Shown piece after piece: positions 1 through 7,757 of a DNA stretch of 33,090 bases. Source of the stretch: JANQQZ01 sp039187315 (lineage in GTDB: Bacteria > Planctomycetota > Phycisphaerae > Phycisphaerales > UBA1924); contig JBCCZQ010000032.1 in the NCBI GenBank assembly GCA_039187315.1, positions 1 through 33,090 on the forward strand. The letters are read 5' to 3'. Numbering within the stretch: position 1 is the stretch's first letter; every line of letters starts with the position of its first letter. Below the pieces are notes generated by a model. The model did no database searches. It had not been told where the DNA came from and saw only the letters and a list, made by a program, of their open reading frames with translations. The translations under genes were made by a program, and so were the position numbers.

Positions 1-40
1 CGCTGACGAGATCGAGGCGTTTATGGCAGAGCACCGCTGA
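1..40 (+). CDS. 3' tail of an upstream gene (partial)
   Basis: Reading from base 2, the frame gives ADEIEAFMAEHR and then TGA at 38-40. The short tail is charged and helical-looking and could be the C-terminus of a cytoplasmic protein that begins before the window. Too little is present to assign a family, and chance cannot be excluded for so few codons. Confidence 0.4.
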   Translation, partial: ADEIEAFMAEHR

Positions 41-458
41 CGCCTTCAATGCCATGCAGCAACAGGCTGAGGTACCGATGCCCACGATCTTCTGAACCAC
101 GCGTATGACTCGGTGCCGATCTGTCCAGCGCGCACCAATCGTTTGCTTCGGATAGACACACTTGTGGTGCAGCAAGCCGCCGTGATCTCTAGCAGTCGTC
201 TGTCGCGCCAGATCCCTATCCGATGTAGGTTCGTGTAGATTCGAAGCTTCTGTGCGATCGATCTGATCCAAAGGGCCCTACAAACGTAAATCCAAATACA
301 AGAAATCACATAAAGGTGTGCTGCTATCGCACATCTGATGTATATGCCGCGTCGGAACATCCATTCGCGTGTGCTTGTGGTAAGATCGCAGCAGTGCATT
401 CGTATGCGTTTTTTCCATTCGAAGATTTTGGATGAGTACCCCATCTACATGTCGGTTC
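41..458. other. Gene-free leader region upstream of the lipoprotein gene
   Basis: No convincing gene is seen here. Minus-strand open frames across 46-444 have a Cys/Trp/Arg-rich composition typical of non-coding antisense translation. The stretch from about 270 to 340 is clearly AT-richer than the rest of the window and probably holds the promoter of the lipoprotein gene, but no good -35/-10 pair could be chosen. A small inverted repeat, TGTGC-N7-GCACA, lies at 317-333. Confidence 0.4.
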
Positions 459-1910
459 ATGCACACGAAGCTGCTGATGCCGCTTGCTGCATTGGCGTGT
501 GTCGGAATCGCCGGCTGCGCAAGCATCGAGGTGCGCCGGGTCAAAGATGACAAAGATGGTGATAAGGTAGATGGCTTTCGATACTACCTTCCGCGGCCGT
601 ATGTGAGCGTCAAGAAGCCGTTTCCTGTCGGCGGCAGCGATAGCTTTGTGACCGGGACGATCCAGGGCGATGCCGTTGTCGTTGATGCTGCGTTGTTGCC
701 CGCGTTCATGCAGCACCGTGCCGAAGACGGTCTCGTGTCGATTGCATTCAATGAGATCCAGACTCCGTCATCACCACCCTCGACAGAATCTTCAGGAACC
801 GGCGGCGATGAGCCTGCTGCATCCAGCGACTCGTCTGCGTCGGACAGTGCCGAGGCTACACGCATACTCGCGAACAACGAAGCGCTCGACGGTTCGGCAG
901 TTACACCAAAACTGCTTCAGATCGGCGTAGATACCTTCACGCTCACTCTGAAGTTTGTTCCGAACAAAGCCGGTCTCATGGTGTCCAGCATTGATGCCGG
1001 ATCGGTTCAGATTGGGCTCCTGAAGGCCGATGGCAACGGGAAGCCTGATACGTCTTCGTTTACGGCTATACCAACAAAAACTGCCACGATGCCGACGGCA
1101 GACGACAAGACCGGGACATGGGTCGCGGAAGGCCGGAGAACAGACCTCCCAGGTGCAGGGAACTACGTGATTGCGATCCGCTTGAAATCCAAAAACGGTA
1201 CTGACGAAGAAACTCTGCTAATCCACAGGAATACGGCCGAGTTCAGCGTCATCGGTGAAGTCAAGCAGAAGGAGCCGAAGTCGCAGGATCGCACGTCCAC
1301 AAAGTCGATAGCACACCTCACGACAAGCGGCAATCCCGATACGGACCCGCTGAAGCAGGTGAACGACTACTTCGATGTGCTCTATCTCCCGGACTTTGAT
1401 CAGCAGTACGCCATCAAGGTCCGGGGTCGGTTCGGCATGGCGGACGCGGACATCGGCCTTGAAGACGGCTGGCTCATGGAACGAGCGAACATCTCGGTTG
1501 ATAACCGCGAGCTCGGCGAATTTGTGTTCAGCAACATCAACAAGTTCACTGATATCGCAGCTGATGCAGCGAAGGCTGCGCTCAATCTGGCTTCTGGCGG
1601 CACGACGGGCGCAGCTGAGATATTGAACTCGATGGCGTCACAAGCCGAGACGCCATTTGCAGGGGAAACACCGGAAACCCGCACTCGTGCTGTATTGCTG
1701 CGTGTTCGCTATGTTGCCGAGGCGCAGCCTGGACTGTATCCGATTCTCAAACCCAATGAAGCACAGCACACCAAGGCAGCGGGAACGCCGCCGGCGCCCG
1801 GAGACGCAAACAGCCAGCATGTGTTCCTGCCGACACGGCCGTACACGTTGGTCGCTTACAACGTTCGGCATCAGATCCTCATCGAGCTGATACAGCCAGC
1901 TGGGAACTAA
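459..1910 (+). CDS. Putative lipoprotein of unknown function
   Basis: Predicted 483-residue lipoprotein. From the ATG at 459 it begins MHTKLLMPLAALACVGIAGC, a short positive n-region, hydrophobic core and lipobox (IAGC), so it should be lipid-anchored outside the cytoplasmic membrane. An in-frame ATG at 432 would add nine residues ahead of the signal; neither start has a clear ribosome binding site. A Ser/Thr/Pro/Glu-rich low-complexity linker lies at about residues 105-140. The rest resembles no family I recognise. GC content is lower than in the downstream genes by eye, and the gene stands alone, with no close neighbour on its strand. Confidence 0.75.
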   Translation: MHTKLLMPLAALACVGIAGCASIEVRRVKDDKDGDKVDGFRYYLPRPYVSVKKPFPVGGSDSFVTGTIQGDAVVVDAALLPAFMQHRAEDGLVSIAFNEIQTPSSPPSTESSGTGGDEPAASSDSSASDSAEATRILANNEALDGSAVTPKLLQIGVDTFTLTLKFVPNKAGLMVSSIDAGSVQIGLLKADGNGKPDTSSFTAIPTKTATMPTADDKTGTWVAEGRRTDLPGAGNYVIAIRLKSKNGTDEETLLIHRNTAEFSVIGEVKQKEPKSQDRTSTKSIAHLTTSGNPDTDPLKQVNDYFDVLYLPDFDQQYAIKVRGRFGMADADIGLEDGWLMERANISVDNRELGEFVFSNINKFTDIAADAAKAALNLASGGTTGAAEILNSMASQAETPFAGETPETRTRAVLLRVRYVAEAQPGLYPILKPNEAQHTKAAGTPPAPGDANSQHVFLPTRPYTLVAYNVRHQILIELIQPAGN

Positions 1911-2840
1911 ACCATTCCGCAACGCTCCGCCTCTTCTGTTCATGCATGACGCGGCAGACTGATGGGTCCAAGTTGAGCTGGGATCATTGTGCGGCATGGC
2001 TTGATGATGCAGCTATCTGGATCCGAGTCGAGAGATCGTATTGACGCCGTATTCAAACATACAACTCCCATACGTGAAAAGCAGGACTTACATAGGATAT
2101 TCATGTGTCATCAGGCGCACTTCAGGCGGCGGCCTCGAGCGCGAGCCAGCTAGGCCGGAGAGATGCAGCAAACCTAATGCCTCGTCATGCCGGTGTTCGT
2201 CAAGCTGATCGCGGTAGGTGCTTTGCAAGAATGTCACGGCGTTATGCGGCCTTGCCGTCAACTCGATCGATTACGCATCACTATCTTCCTGCCGAAGCGA
2301 ACCGATCTCTCCAGACGGATTGCCCCGAGCAACGTACGGCTCGATGCAACCATCCCGCACAACGGGCAGCGCAGGCAGGGCCTTCTCTCCTTGCGGATGG
2401 ACGGCGATGTTCAGATACAGCACATCCGCCCCAGGCGCCGCGTAGCGATACGGCGCCCGAACTCGAGCGCGTTCTAACCTATGGATCAGGTCGAGCCGGC
2501 AGCTTCAGGCTATCGGTAGGCGAAGATCCGTCCGCACCGCGAGTCCTGGACGAACAGCGTGTGCGGATCGCTGAACGCGACCGAGTTCACCGGCTGCGGC
2601 TGTATCCTGCCGAACCGGGCCGACGCCGTTAGAGCAACGGTGATAGCAAGCGTGGGCAGAGGCCGCGATCCGGATAGAGGTTCAACGTGCTTGTTTCTGT
2701 TCGGAAGCTGTGGGCTGCACGCTCAATACAGCCCGCTGGAGTGTATACAGGGCTCCGTTTCGGTGAGCGAGCGTAGAAAATCGGTTATGGCCGCGCAAGG
2801 TGGTGGATCGGTGTGCGACTGGAGTCCGAGGAGTACACGC
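1911..2840. other. 930-base stretch without an intact gene; possible decayed minus-strand coding
   Basis: No complete gene is supported. Plus-strand frames are Arg/Ser-rich and look spurious. On the minus strand two stop-free pieces read more like protein. The first, ending with TAG at 2510-2512, contains PVNSVAFSDPHTLFVQD and CGRIFAYR. The second, in another frame from about 2504 to the TAA at 2271-2273, contains APGADVLYLNIAVHP and VVRDGCIEPYVARG, with common codons such as ATC, GAG and CTG. Neither has a usable start codon, and stops separate them. A decayed secreted-protein gene is one explanation; chance is another. Confidence 0.3.
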
Positions 2841-4445
2841 ATGGCACTGACTGTGACCGATTCGCTCGATGATACTGCTGCGTTGCGGCTGTTTGTAGAG
2901 CATGGCGACCCGAGGGCGTTCGAACTTCTGGCTCGTCGTTACGGGGCGATGGTTCTTGCAACGTGCCGGCGGGTGCTTGTCAATGAGAGCGACGCTGAGG
3001 ACGCGGCGCAGGAGACGTTCTTCAAGCTGACGCAAGACGCGGGCGTGGTGCGATCGAACGTGGCGGCCTGGCTGCATCGGTGTGCGCACGGGACGAGTAT
3101 CGATGCGGTTCGTCGCGGTGCGGCGCGGCGTCGGGCAGAGCGGTCGGCGGCTCAGCCGGACCGCGTTGAGCCGCCGGCGATGACCTGGCGGGCCATGGAG
3201 CACCTGATCGATGCGGCGCTGGAGGACCTGGACGATGCGGACCGCGAACTGATCGTTGCACGGTTTCTTTCGGGTCGGACGCAGCGGTCGTTGGCGTTGG
3301 CGGCCGGTGTGAACGAGGGCACACTGAGCCGGCGTGTCGACCGGTCGCTGGATCGGCTGCGCAGGTCGCTCGTTCGGCGCGGGTATGTTGTGGCCGGACC
3401 TCTCGGGGCTGCGCTGCTGGCCGGAGCCGCAGGATCTGCCAAGGCGGGTCTTCCCGCGGCGGTCATCGCGGGCATCGGCAAGGCCGGGCTCGGTGGGCTC
3501 ACCCGATCCGGTTCAGGCGGCTTTGGAGCCGCGTCGTCAGCGGCGATCGTGGTCGCTGGTCTTGTCGCCTCTGTTGCGGTCGGACTTGCCGTCATGGGCG
3601 GCGGGTCGTCCGGGCGCAGTGTTCCGAGAATCGCCGCTCCGCCATCAGCGATCTCGCAGAGCGAGCCAGGCCCTGACAGGCTGACCAAAGAGATCGGCCC
3701 GTTCGTAATGACATCCGCGACCGAGACCGAGTTCGGCGAACGCGGCATACGCATCGGCCCGCGACGGATCACCATAAACTATGGTCTTACGTCGATGGGA
3801 GAGCGCCGGCAGGCAACGCTCCAGATCCTGCGGCGAGAAGCGATCGAGACGGGTGTCCTGCTGACCACGCGCGTCGAGCGGATCTCACCGATCGATGATG
3901 AGTGGAGCCGGTACAGCGTCGGTCGGGCGATACCCATCGAGGCGGGTTTCGATACCGCGGGCAGGCTCCTGCTGAAACCCCTTGAGAGCCCGAACGGCGA
4001 GACCGTGCAGATCGGTCGGAATGAACCGAGCTGGTACGGCGTGCGGCCTCCGATGGGCTGGGAGGAATACGGGCAGATCCCTGACGACACTGGCGAGTAC
4101 GGCCTGCTGGGACCGTGGACCGAGGCGGAGCGGATCCAGGTGCGCATGGACGGCCGACAGATCCGCTTCGGTGGAGAGAATTGGACGTTCGCGAACTACC
4201 GGATCATCGAGTGGCAACGCATGGAAGGGTACTCGCGCGTGCTCTCGGTCAACGCCGGCGGGCGGGATCCGAGGTTGATTGGAACGCGCTTCCGTCTGCT
4301 GATCCGCGCAGAGCCCCAGAGCGAGGGAGGTGGGTACTCGCTCGCGTACTTTCCGCCCGGGCTGGGCGACGACCGCTGGCCAGCATCGTTCGAGTTCGAC
4401 AAGGACAACCCTGTATACATCGTGCGGATCGGGGGTGGGTCGTGA
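2841..4445 (+). CDS. ECF-type RNA polymerase sigma factor with transmembrane segment and long C-terminal ectodomain
   Basis: Protein of 534 residues. Residues about 22-92 are sigma region 2 (HGDPRAFELLARRYGAMVLA, then DAEDAAQETFFKL). Residues about 116-176 are region 4, with the helix-turn-helix RTQRSLALAAGVNEGTLSRR. A Gly/Ala-rich linker leads to one membrane segment near 233-253 (AAIVVAGLVASVAVGLAVMG). The remaining 280 or so residues should lie outside the cytoplasm and match no domain I recognise. The frame is open further upstream, but ATG 2841 is chosen because GAGGAG lies seven bases before it and the sigma domain starts there. Ordinary ECF factors are about 180-200 residues. The layout suggests a membrane-tethered sigma factor that senses the cell surface; this is inference. 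Its stop overlaps the next start (GTGA). Confidence 0.85.
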   Translation: MALTVTDSLDDTAALRLFVEHGDPRAFELLARRYGAMVLATCRRVLVNESDAEDAAQETFFKLTQDAGVVRSNVAAWLHRCAHGTSIDAVRRGAARRRAERSAAQPDRVEPPAMTWRAMEHLIDAALEDLDDADRELIVARFLSGRTQRSLALAAGVNEGTLSRRVDRSLDRLRRSLVRRGYVVAGPLGAALLAGAAGSAKAGLPAAVIAGIGKAGLGGLTRSGSGGFGAASSAAIVVAGLVASVAVGLAVMGGGSSGRSVPRIAAPPSAISQSEPGPDRLTKEIGPFVMTSATETEFGERGIRIGPRRITINYGLTSMGERRQATLQILRREAIETGVLLTTRVERISPIDDEWSRYSVGRAIPIEAGFDTAGRLLLKPLESPNGETVQIGRNEPSWYGVRPPMGWEEYGQIPDDTGEYGLLGPWTEAERIQVRMDGRQIRFGGENWTFANYRIIEWQRMEGYSRVLSVNAGGRDPRLIGTRFRLLIRAEPQSEGGGYSLAYFPPGLGDDRWPASFEFDKDNPVYIVRIGGGS

Positions 4446-5242
4446 ACGGGCGATCCGGAGTGCATCACGGCTTCACCGTTGTTGAGTTGCTGGTCGTGAT
4501 CGCGGTAGTAGGCGTGCTGGTTTCGATCCTCGTGCCCGTGCTTGGTCGGGCGCGGGAGGGGGCTCGGCTGACGCTCTGCCTCTCGAACGCACGCCAGATG
4601 GCGACGGGCATCGTGGCTGAGACAACGACCAATGGGGGCAAGCTGCCCGAGAACCGGACGCTTGTGAGCGACACGTCGTACGTCACCTGGCGGCACAGGC
4701 TCGCGGAGAATGGACTGGTGGGCGGCGGGGGCAAGGACAGCGTGTGGGTCTGCCCGACGCACGCGCGTGGTGCCGGAAACGGTCCGCGTGGTGAGGGCGG
4801 GTACACCGAATCGGGCCTGCGGTGCATCGGCGATGTTGCGTCGAGCTACGCGGTCAACGGGCACGTGCTCTGGCGCGGCCGAATCCGCGACGATGAAGCC
4901 GTGCGGTCGGATACAACGATCCAGCGGCCCTCGCACACGATCCTGATTGCCGAGACAAACCGAGCGTTTTCGCAGATACGAGCCAGCGATCCGATCGTGG
5001 CGAACTACTTTCAGGACGGGAAGGGCGCATATGGGTATTGGCACGACGGAGACGGCGTGTACGCATTCCAAGACGGTCATGCCGAGCGGCTCGCGTTTCT
5101 TGAGACAGGCAGCCCCGACTGTCGGTGGCACAACGGCCGTGACTTGACAGCCGATCCGTTTGTACCGCAGCGGCCGGGTGAGATCCGAGCCCACGATCAC
5201 CCCGACTGGCAGTATCTGGTCCCGGATGTGTACCTGCAATAG
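4442..5242 (+). CDS. Pseudopilin-like protein with H-X9-DG motif
   Basis: Protein of 266 residues starting at GTG 4442, which overlaps the sigma-factor stop as GTGA, so the two are probably translationally coupled. The N-terminus has a type IV prepilin signal: cleavage expected in HHG|FTVVELLVVIAVVGVL, with the Glu at +5 and a hydrophobic helix. The C-terminal half has the H-X9-DG signature (HDGDGVYAFQDGHAERL: His, nine residues, Asp-Gly), seen in the expanded planctomycete family of prepilin-processed proteins. Such proteins are thought to be displayed by a type II secretion or pilus-like machine; their individual roles are mostly unknown. Pairing with a membrane-linked sigma factor suggests a surface-related task. 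The open frame extends upstream of 4442, but that part lies inside the sigma gene and is a shadow. Confidence 0.85.
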   Translation: MNGRSGVHHGFTVVELLVVIAVVGVLVSILVPVLGRAREGARLTLCLSNARQMATGIVAETTTNGGKLPENRTLVSDTSYVTWRHRLAENGLVGGGGKDSVWVCPTHARGAGNGPRGEGGYTESGLRCIGDVASSYAVNGHVLWRGRIRDDEAVRSDTTIQRPSHTILIAETNRAFSQIRASDPIVANYFQDGKGAYGYWHDGDGVYAFQDGHAERLAFLETGSPDCRWHNGRDLTADPFVPQRPGEIRAHDHPDWQYLVPDVYLQ

Positions 5243-5326
5243 ACCTGAGACCGGCCGATCCGGGCCGTCGGCGAGCGAACTATCCGCAGACTGCGATTGC
5301 GCGAGTGATGGATGCAGCACCGCGCC

Positions 5327-6463
5327 CTAAAGACGGCGCCCGTACTCGCCGTCTTCGAAGTAGTGGCAGAGTTCGGGCTCGATCCAGAGACGGATCGCGC
5401 TGCCCGGGCTGAGCCCAGCGCTGGCCGGGATGCGTGCCCGCAGTTCGTGCCCGCATGCCGAAAAGAGCAGGTCCATCTGATCGCCGAGCGGCTCGGTGAA
5501 CACGACCGTTGCATCGAGCCGGCACGCATGCGTGCCGGTGTCGCCGATATCGCTCGGGGCAGATTCTCTGATCGATTGGGGACGAAGCCCCAGCAGCACG
5601 CGCCCATCGGACTGCTGCTGATCGAGCCGTTGTCTCTGCTCCGCGGTGAGCGGTATCTCGAGTCTTGGGTGGTCATCTGCTGTATCGGAGAGGAACGCCG
5701 CAGCACCCGTAGCTGCTTGCCCGAAATGGCCGGGTACGAAATTCATGGAGGGCGTTCCCATAAAGCCCGCCACAAGCCGGTTTGCTGGATGGCTGTAGAT
5801 CTCGAACGGAGGCGCGATCTGCTGGACACGGCCGTCGGCCATGACGCAGATCTGATCGGCCAGCGTCATGGCTTCCTCTTGATCGTGCGTCACGTAGATC
5901 ATCGTGGCGCCCAGGCGCCGGTGCAGCTGCTTGAGCTCGGCTCGGGTTGAAGCCCGCAGCTTGGCGTCCAGGTTGCTCAGCGGCTCGTCGAAGAGGAAGC
6001 AGCTCGGCTCTCGAACGATGGCCCGTCCGACCGCGACGCGTTGCCGCTGACCACCCGACAGGGCCCTCGGCTTGCGGCGCAGCAGCTCTGTCAGCTCCAG
6101 CAGCTCGGCGGCTTGCTGCACCCGCTCACGGATCACCTGCTTGGGCACCCGGCGCATCTTGAGGCCGAGCGAGATGTTGTCATAGACGCTCAGGTGGGGG
6201 TAGAGCGCGTAGTTCTGGAACACCATCGCGATGTCGCGTTCCTTCGCCTTCAGCTCTGTGACCGCGCGGTCTCCGATGAGTATCTCGCCCTTGGTCACGG
6301 TCTCCAAGCCCGCGATCATCCGCAGCGTTGTCGATTTGCCGCAGCCCGATCCGCCCACGATGACCACAAACTGGCCGTGCTGAGCGTCGAGGTCGAAGCC
6401 TCGGACCGCGTGCACGCCGCCCGGATACGTCTTCCAGACCGATTGGAGTGAGACGCTGGCCAT
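5327..6463 (-). CDS. Carbohydrate ABC transporter ATP-binding protein (MalK/UgpC/MsmX type)
   Basis: Protein of 378 residues, the usual MalK-type length. It shows Walker A GGSGCGKST (37-45), Q-loop VFQNYALYPHL (81-91), signature LSGGQRQRV (135-143), Walker B CFLFDEP (155-161), D-loop SNLD and switch His193 in YVTHDQEEAM, followed by a C-terminal TOBE-like domain. It hydrolyses ATP at the inner face of the membrane to drive sugar import. The window holds a solute-binding protein and two permeases (13636-16795) without an ATPase beside them, so this protein is their likely partner. It lies 173 bases downstream of the LacI gene on the same strand and may be co-transcribed with it. Plus-strand neighbour 4442-5242 converges on it. 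Confidence 0.93.
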   Translation of the reverse strand: MASVSLQSVWKTYPGGVHAVRGFDLDAQHGQFVVIVGGSGCGKSTTLRMIAGLETVTKGEILIGDRAVTELKAKERDIAMVFQNYALYPHLSVYDNISLGLKMRRVPKQVIRERVQQAAELLELTELLRRKPRALSGGQRQRVAVGRAIVREPSCFLFDEPLSNLDAKLRASTRAELKQLHRRLGATMIYVTHDQEEAMTLADQICVMADGRVQQIAPPFEIYSHPANRLVAGFMGTPSMNFVPGHFGQAATGAAAFLSDTADDHPRLEIPLTAEQRQRLDQQQSDGRVLLGLRPQSIRESAPSDIGDTGTHACRLDATVVFTEPLGDQMDLLFSACGHELRARIPASAGLSPGSAIRLWIEPELCHYFEDGEYGRRL

Positions 6464-6636
6464 GTCGCCCTCAGATCTTGCTTGCCCTGGTCCCGAACGC
6501 GGAAGTACCCGTGCCGTACCGCTGGTCGTGACCCAACCGAGTTGAACACAGCCGCGTTCGCATGAGTTGTAGGCCGTCTTGCCCTATCGCACCTTTGTGC
6601 ATGTCGCGGATACTCGCCGCAAGCGTCATCGCTGCA

Positions 6637-7665
6637 TCAGCGTGAGCTCGACCGCACGATCAGCCGTGTAGATGCGGTGACGGCACGGTATGGGCTCTGC
6701 GGCGCCCGTATGCGCTCGATGCACAGCGATATAGCCCGTGCCCCGATCTCATCGAGCGGGACCTGCACTGTTGATAGCTCCGGCATCGTTATGGTCGACA
6801 GCCGTGCGCCGTCGAAACCGACGAGCTTTAGTCGTTCCGGCACTGCGATGCCCAGCACAGAAGCAGCCTGGAGAATGCCGAAGGCGATCTCGTCGTTCGC
6901 AGCGAACACGGCTACCGGTGCGGATGGCTGTGCCTCGAGGGCCTGCATCGCCCACGCATAGCCCCAAGCGGCACTAAACTCGCCGTGCTCGATCTGATTT
7001 GACGCTGGGCTTGCTCCGTGCTCGCTCAGCGTCGCGGCGAACGCGGTCGCACGCTCCACCGCATCAAAGTTCGACGATGGTCCGCCGACGTGGTAACACC
7101 GGGAGGCGGGCACCTGCGCGAGCAGGTGCTCGGTCGCCGACCGTGCGCCCGAGGCGTTATCGATCCGGATCCGATCGACGTCATGCGTGTGTTCACCAGA
7201 GTCGATCAGCACCACCGAATTACTCAGCCCTACGACCGATTCCAGCAGCGAGGGATCCGGGAAGGAGATGAAAGCGATCAGGCCATCGAGAAAGTTCAGC
7301 GGCAGGCTGGAGGCCACATCCTCGGACCCCGCACGCGCGTCCGAACTCACGACAAGGTGGTACCCCGCGTCTCTCGCCGCGGTGTCCGCAGCCCGGAGGA
7401 GCTCCGAGTAAAAATCGCCGAAGAAATCTGGTAACACGATCCCGAGCACGCGGCTCGACCGTGTGATCAGCGCTTTTGCGAATCCGTTCGGCCGGTAACC
7501 GAGCTGCTGCATCGCCTGGCGAACCCGCTGCGCCGTCGCGGGAGAAACCAGCTCCGGCGAGTTGGCGACGCGGCTGACGGTGGCCGTCGAGACGCCGGCG
7601 CGTTTGGCGACATCGGTGATGAGCGGTGTCTTTCGGTGCATGTTTGGAAGCGTATTGTGATGCAT
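6637..7665 (-). CDS. LacI-family transcriptional regulator of the sugar locus
   Basis: Protein of 342 residues. The N-terminal helix-turn-helix ITDVAKRAGVSTATVSRVAN and hinge helix (RPNGFAKALITRSSRVLGIV) are classic LacI, followed by a periplasmic-binding-protein-like sugar-sensing domain. The start may be at 7665 (MHHNTL) or 7641 (MHRKTP); neither has a good ribosome binding site. The gene is divergent from the secreted glucanase, and the palindrome GTGTAATCCTTTACAC lies between them, only 15 bases from the regulator start, which suggests it represses both the glucanase and itself. Similar palindromes precede the transporter/phosphorylase operon and the dockerin-like gene. LacI proteins normally release DNA when they bind a sugar; the inducer here is unknown, probably a gluco-oligosaccharide. 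Confidence 0.93.
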   Translation of the reverse strand: MHHNTLPNMHRKTPLITDVAKRAGVSTATVSRVANSPELVSPATAQRVRQAMQQLGYRPNGFAKALITRSSRVLGIVLPDFFGDFYSELLRAADTAARDAGYHLVVSSDARAGSEDVASSLPLNFLDGLIAFISFPDPSLLESVVGLSNSVVLIDSGEHTHDVDRIRIDNASGARSATEHLLAQVPASRCYHVGGPSSNFDAVERATAFAATLSEHGASPASNQIEHGEFSAAWGYAWAMQALEAQPSAPVAVFAANDEIAFGILQAASVLGIAVPERLKLVGFDGARLSTITMPELSTVQVPLDEIGARAISLCIERIRAPQSPYRAVTASTRLIVRSSSR

Positions 7666-7679
7666 CGCTCTACAGTGTA

Positions 7680-7695
7680 GTGTAATCCTTTACAC
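7680..7695. promoter_or_regulatory. LacI-type operator 1 (repressor/glucanase intergenic)
   Basis: GTGTAATCCTTTACAC has six-base arms GTGTAA and TTACAC around TCCT. It lies between the divergent LacI and GH144-like genes. It shares TGTAA-N4-TTACA with the palindrome at 9400-9415, and the size and even centre are usual for LacI operators. Binding by the adjacent LacI protein is inferred. Confidence 0.7.
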
Positions 7696-7757
7696 CGGGG
7701 GATTTCTGGGAAACTTCGTGCCTGGTCCGTACCGGCCAGGAGCATGGGAGACTGGTC

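Noticed and set aside
317..333. TGTGC-N7-GCACA inverted repeat
   Set aside because: Five-base arms with no T run and no link to a start codon; expected by chance in a window this size.
46..444. Minus-strand open frame of 132 codons
   Set aside because: Composition is rich in Cys, Trp, Ile and Arg, no ribosome binding site or known motif is visible, and it overlaps the probable promoter region of the lipoprotein gene.
2105..2632. Plus-strand open frame of 175 codons
   Set aside because: Arg/Ser/Ala-rich translation typical of a non-coding frame in GC-rich DNA; the opposite strand looks more protein-like.
5243..5326. GC-rich partial dyad between convergent genes (CGGCC and GGCCG near 5255)
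   Set aside because: Short arms and no T tract on either strand, so not called a terminator.
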